This document shows positions 61,903 through 64,000 of a DNA stretch of 64,000 nt, piece after piece. Each line of letters begins with the position of its first letter. The first letter of the stretch is position 1. Below the pieces are notes generated by a model. That model saw only the letters and a program-made list of their open reading frames with translations. It was not told where the DNA came from and did no database searches. The DNA is taken from contig NZ_CP104166.1 in the NCBI RefSeq assembly GCF_029982035.1, positions 1,612,001 to 1,676,000 of the forward strand. Direction: 5' to 3'. A program made the translations under genes and the position numbers. The stretch comes from Megaera polyxenophila. GTDB lineage: Bacteria > Pseudomonadota > Alphaproteobacteria > Rickettsiales > Rickettsiaceae.

Positions 61903-63031
61903 TTAACCCACCAATTAAATACCCGACATAACTATTGCCAAGAAGGAAGGAATTTGTATAATGCAATAATGTCAAAAAGTGAAGATTTTAGGAAATTATC
62001 AATAAGCGCACAAGCGTCGATGAGAAAGATTGCTCTAAAACTAGTAAAAAGAGGAGAGAGTCAATCGTCGGTAGGTGAATTAATAGGAGTGAGTCGCCAG
62101 ACAGTAAATGAATGGGTAAGGAGGGAAAAGAGAGGCGACAAGTACGCAATTAGTGGGAAGTTAAGAGGTAGAAAGATAGGAGAGAAAAGGCTTATAACCG
62201 AAGATCAAAGTAAAATAATACAAGGGTACGTAAATATCTCTAGACCAGAAGATCACAATATCAAATCAGCATTATGGTCAAGAAAATCAGTTAATGCACT
62301 CATCAAAAAACATTGTGGATTTTTTCTTCCCCTAAGTACAATAGGCGAATATTTAAGAAGATGGGGGTATACTGCACAAAAGCCAAAGAAGTTAGCATAT
62401 GAGCAGCAACCCAAAAGGGTTCAATTTTGGTTAGATGAAGAATATCCGTCAATAGCCAAGCAAGCAGAATATGAAAAGGCAGAAATACATTGGTGCGACG
62501 AAGTAGGGATAAAACAAGAGTGTCAGGTATTACAAAGCTATTCTTTAAAAGGAAAAACCCCTGTTGTGATTCATAAATCGAAGAGATTTAGTATAAACAT
62601 GATATCCACTGTTACAAATAACGGTAAGCTAAGGTTTATGCTGTACGAAGAGACACTAAAAACAAATGTATTTATAGAATTTTTACGGAGGTTGGTAAAA
62701 TACTCCAAGAAAAAAATCTTCTTAATCCTAGATAATCTCAAGGTTCATCATAGCAAAAAAGTACAAATATGGACTCGGAAACATAAAAAGAAAATTTCTT
62801 TATTTTTTCTGCCTCCGTATACTCCGCAACATAATCCGGATGAATATTTAAACAACGATTTAAAAAGAAATGTAAATAGGAAACATATACCTCTTACAAA
62901 ATCTGAACTCCAAGGGAATTTAAAATCTTACCTAAGGACTCTGCAAAATAACCCAGAACATATCAAAAGATTATTTCAGGCGAAAGAAGTAAAATATGCC
63001 GCCTAAGTCGGGTATTTAGTTGGTGGGTTAA
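61903..63031 (+). mobile_element. IS630-family insertion sequence, copy 3 (1129 bp)
   Basis: The same 1129-bp unit as copies 1 and 2, flanked by TA (61901-61902 and 63032-63033). The left flank is IS3 sequence; the right flank is unrelated, which shows a deletion or recombination after insertion. Confidence 0.95.
61954..63006 (+). CDS. IS630 family transposase (copy 3)
   Basis: Identical in sequence to the transposases at 3318 and 40077, with the same TTG start and intact DDE motifs (CDEVGIKQ, DNLKVHH, NPDEY). The frame is complete. Confidence 0.93.
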   Translation: MYNAIMSKSEDFRKLSISAQASMRKIALKLVKRGESQSSVGELIGVSRQTVNEWVRREKRGDKYAISGKLRGRKIGEKRLITEDQSKIIQGYVNISRPEDHNIKSALWSRKSVNALIKKHCGFFLPLSTIGEYLRRWGYTAQKPKKLAYEQQPKRVQFWLDEEYPSIAKQAEYEKAEIHWCDEVGIKQECQVLQSYSLKGKTPVVIHKSKRFSINMISTVTNNGKLRFMLYEETLKTNVFIEFLRRLVKYSKKKIFLILDNLKVHHSKKVQIWTRKHKKKISLFFLPPYTPQHNPDEYLNNDLKRNVNRKHIPLTKSELQGNLKSYLRTLQNNPEHIKRLFQAKEVKYAA

Positions 63032-63033
63032 TA

Positions 63034-63332
63034 TCTGTTCATGTCGTCACTATTACCCCGCTTCTTGTAAGGCTTTTCTGTTCTGATACTTTCATTAAGA
63101 GTAATGGTTATTTTATAAACATTTCCTAATTAAAACAGCTATTTGTTCTACTTTTCAACTGTTTATTAAATAATTGTTGAGATTACCTGTTATTTTAATT
63201 TGTATTGTTTAATACAGGTGATAATTTCTTTTTTGTTTATGGATTTTAAGCCCTTAATTAGTGATTATGGCATATAGTATTTTGGGTACGGTTAGCGACA
63301 ATTGTATACTTTCTTACAATATATTTCTGTGG
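63034..63332. other. Intergenic stretch right of IS630 copy 3
   Basis: No gene is seen. A stem of about 12 bp (ATTACCTGT near 63182 against ACAGGTGAT near 63215) is followed by a T-rich run on the plus strand and could be a relic terminator. Confidence 0.35.
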
Positions 63333-63683
63333 TCAATAATAGGGATCTCTTAACTCCTTTAATGTCCTTGCCTCTTTCTTTCTAGCCAGTTTTTCTTGAA
63401 AACTCTCTACAGGATCTTCCATTTCTCGAAAGACAGAATTATCAACCGATACCTTTCGTGGTTTCTTGTTTTCTATACTGTTTTTATCTAATGGTCTTTG
63501 TCCCTTTTTGTTTATACCAGAAAGTTTATAATGCTTTATATAATTATTTAAAACATACTCAGATACTTTCAATTCTTGGTACACTTCTCTTTTAATTTTT
63601 CTGCTATTTAAAAGCTTCTGTATTTCACTGGGTTTATAGTTTTGCTTAAGGTATTCAAGATTACGTAAGATTGTTCTATTCAT
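63333..63683 (-). CDS. Hypothetical basic protein, 116 aa
   Basis: A basic, helical protein with a possible helix-turn-helix-like N-terminal half (YKPSEIQKLLNSRKIKREVY, then QELKVSEYVLNNYIKHYKLS). The C-terminal half is polar and charged, ending LKELRDPYY. I do not recognise the family; a DNA-binding role is a guess from the predicted helices and charge. It starts five bases after the stop of the small upstream frame, so it is probably in one operon with it and the Rpn-type gene. Confidence 0.55.
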   Translation of the reverse strand: MNRTILRNLEYLKQNYKPSEIQKLLNSRKIKREVYQELKVSEYVLNNYIKHYKLSGINKKGQRPLDKNSIENKKPRKVSVDNSVFREMEDPVESFQEKLARKKEARTLKELRDPYY

Positions 63684-63688
63684 ATCTT

Positions 63689-63835
63689 TTAAGCCTTACT
63701 TTTTAGCTTTGCTATTTCCTCTAAACTAAGTCCTGTTACGGAAGAAATTAACTTATCGCCCAGCTGTTGTTTTAACATGTTAAGAGCTGTTTTTTCCAAA
63801 ATAAAATCTGTATTTGTTTTAATATTATTACTCAT
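63689..63835 (-). CDS. Small ORF resembling the C-terminal tail of Rpn-type nucleases
   Basis: A 48-residue frame (MSNNIKTNTDFILEKTALNM ... SVTGLSLEEIAKLKSKA). Its end, TGLSLEEIAKLK, parallels the tail of the upstream Rpn-type protein, TGLTVEGIEKLK. It starts two bases after that gene's stop and lies five bases before the 116-aa gene. It may be a remnant of a second Rpn gene or a true small protein. Confidence 0.5.
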   Translation of the reverse strand: MSNNIKTNTDFILEKTALNMLKQQLGDKLISSVTGLSLEEIAKLKSKA

Positions 63836-63837
63836 GA

Positions 63838-64000
63838 TCATTTTAACTTTTCTATTCCTTCAACAGTTAAACCTGTTGTAATTTTAGATATTTTTTCAAT
63901 GGCATATCCGTCTAGTAGCATAGCTTTGGCGATTTCTATGGCTTTTTTGTTTTCTTCTTTCTCAATACCCTGTAAGATACCCTTGTTAAACCCTTCTTCG
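63838..64000 (-). CDS. Rpn family (PD-(D/E)XK) nuclease/transposase, C-terminal part, runs off the window
   Basis: Only the last 53 codons are in the window: EEGFNKGILQGIEKEENKKA, then IEIAKAMLLDGYAIEKISKI and TGLTVEGIEKLK. This E-G-x-x-K-G...A..ML..G...E.I...TGL....I..L pattern is the typical tail of Rpn/PDDEXK_2 recombination-promoting nucleases, frequent in Rickettsia. The catalytic domain lies beyond the right edge. Confidence 0.72.
   Translation of the reverse strand, partial: EEGFNKGILQGIEKEENKKAIEIAKAMLLDGYAIEKISKITTGLTVEGIEKLK

Noticed and set aside
61484..61975. 163-codon frame beginning MTLLHYTNSFLLGNSYVGYL
   Set aside because: It is a chimera: the first part is inverted IS630 end sequence and only 61484-61902 is IS3 OrfB.

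Overview
The window is strongly AT-rich chromosomal DNA from an obligately intracellular alphaproteobacterium of the family Rickettsiaceae. The signs are the psd-pssA pair, ccmF beside a CNNM/CorC-type gene, thyX in place of thyA, the murC-murB-ddl-ftsQ group, sdhCDA, AmpG and EmrA-like transporters, and many decayed genes and insertion sequences. A complete transketolase gene, a once-complete kdpA and the heavy mobile load fit a relative of Rickettsia such as the Torix group (Candidatus Tisiphia) or Candidatus Megaira better than a classical spotted-fever or typhus Rickettsia. That placement is an inference from gene content only.

Layout. 1-5.9 kb is accessory: a helical hypothetical protein, a leucine-rich-repeat protein, tandem DUF805 membrane genes (one broken by an IS630 element) and a membrane-anchored TPR/retropepsin-like protein. 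5.9-12.8 kb is mostly housekeeping: ampG, an SSS symporter, prfA, an EmrA/HlyD-type protein, pssA, psd and rpmJ. 13.3-16.4 kb holds a large Asp/Gly/Asn-rich DUF4114-like protein and a membrane protein. 16.5-31.0 kb holds tkt, an AmpD-like amidase, a hypothetical gene with a decayed paralogue tail, ccmF, a CBS-domain protein, thyX, and murC-murB-(ELM1-like)-ddl-ftsQ. 31-36 kb carries an IS91-like element abutting ftsQ, plsC, an IS5-like element with a -1 frameshift signal, and phbB. 36-48 kb carries an M48 protease, DsbA- and TlpA-like thioredoxin-fold proteins, an M23 lipoprotein, kdpA split by IS630, an LptM-like lipoprotein, sppA split by an antisense group II intron, a DUF2155 protein and an IS110 element. 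48.5-51.5 kb holds tRNA-Phe and sdhCDA. 51.5-64 kb is a mobile-element graveyard over two effector-like genes of about 700 codons, a ubiX pseudogene and the tail of an Rpn-type nuclease gene.

The clearest result is that several interrupted genes can be rejoined on paper. Taking out each IS630 copy with one TA restores DUF805 and kdpA in frame. Taking out the IS982 element (itself split by the IS91-like element) with one 5-bp target copy, and one A from an A8 run, gives a single open frame of about 698 codons with an HExxH zinc-peptidase motif. Taking out the IS3 element gives a 696-codon repeat protein next to it. Peptidoglycan metabolism is a recurring theme: ampG, amidase, M23 protein, murC, murB, ddl, ftsQ. 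Everything here comes from reading sequence and motifs; no database search was run.
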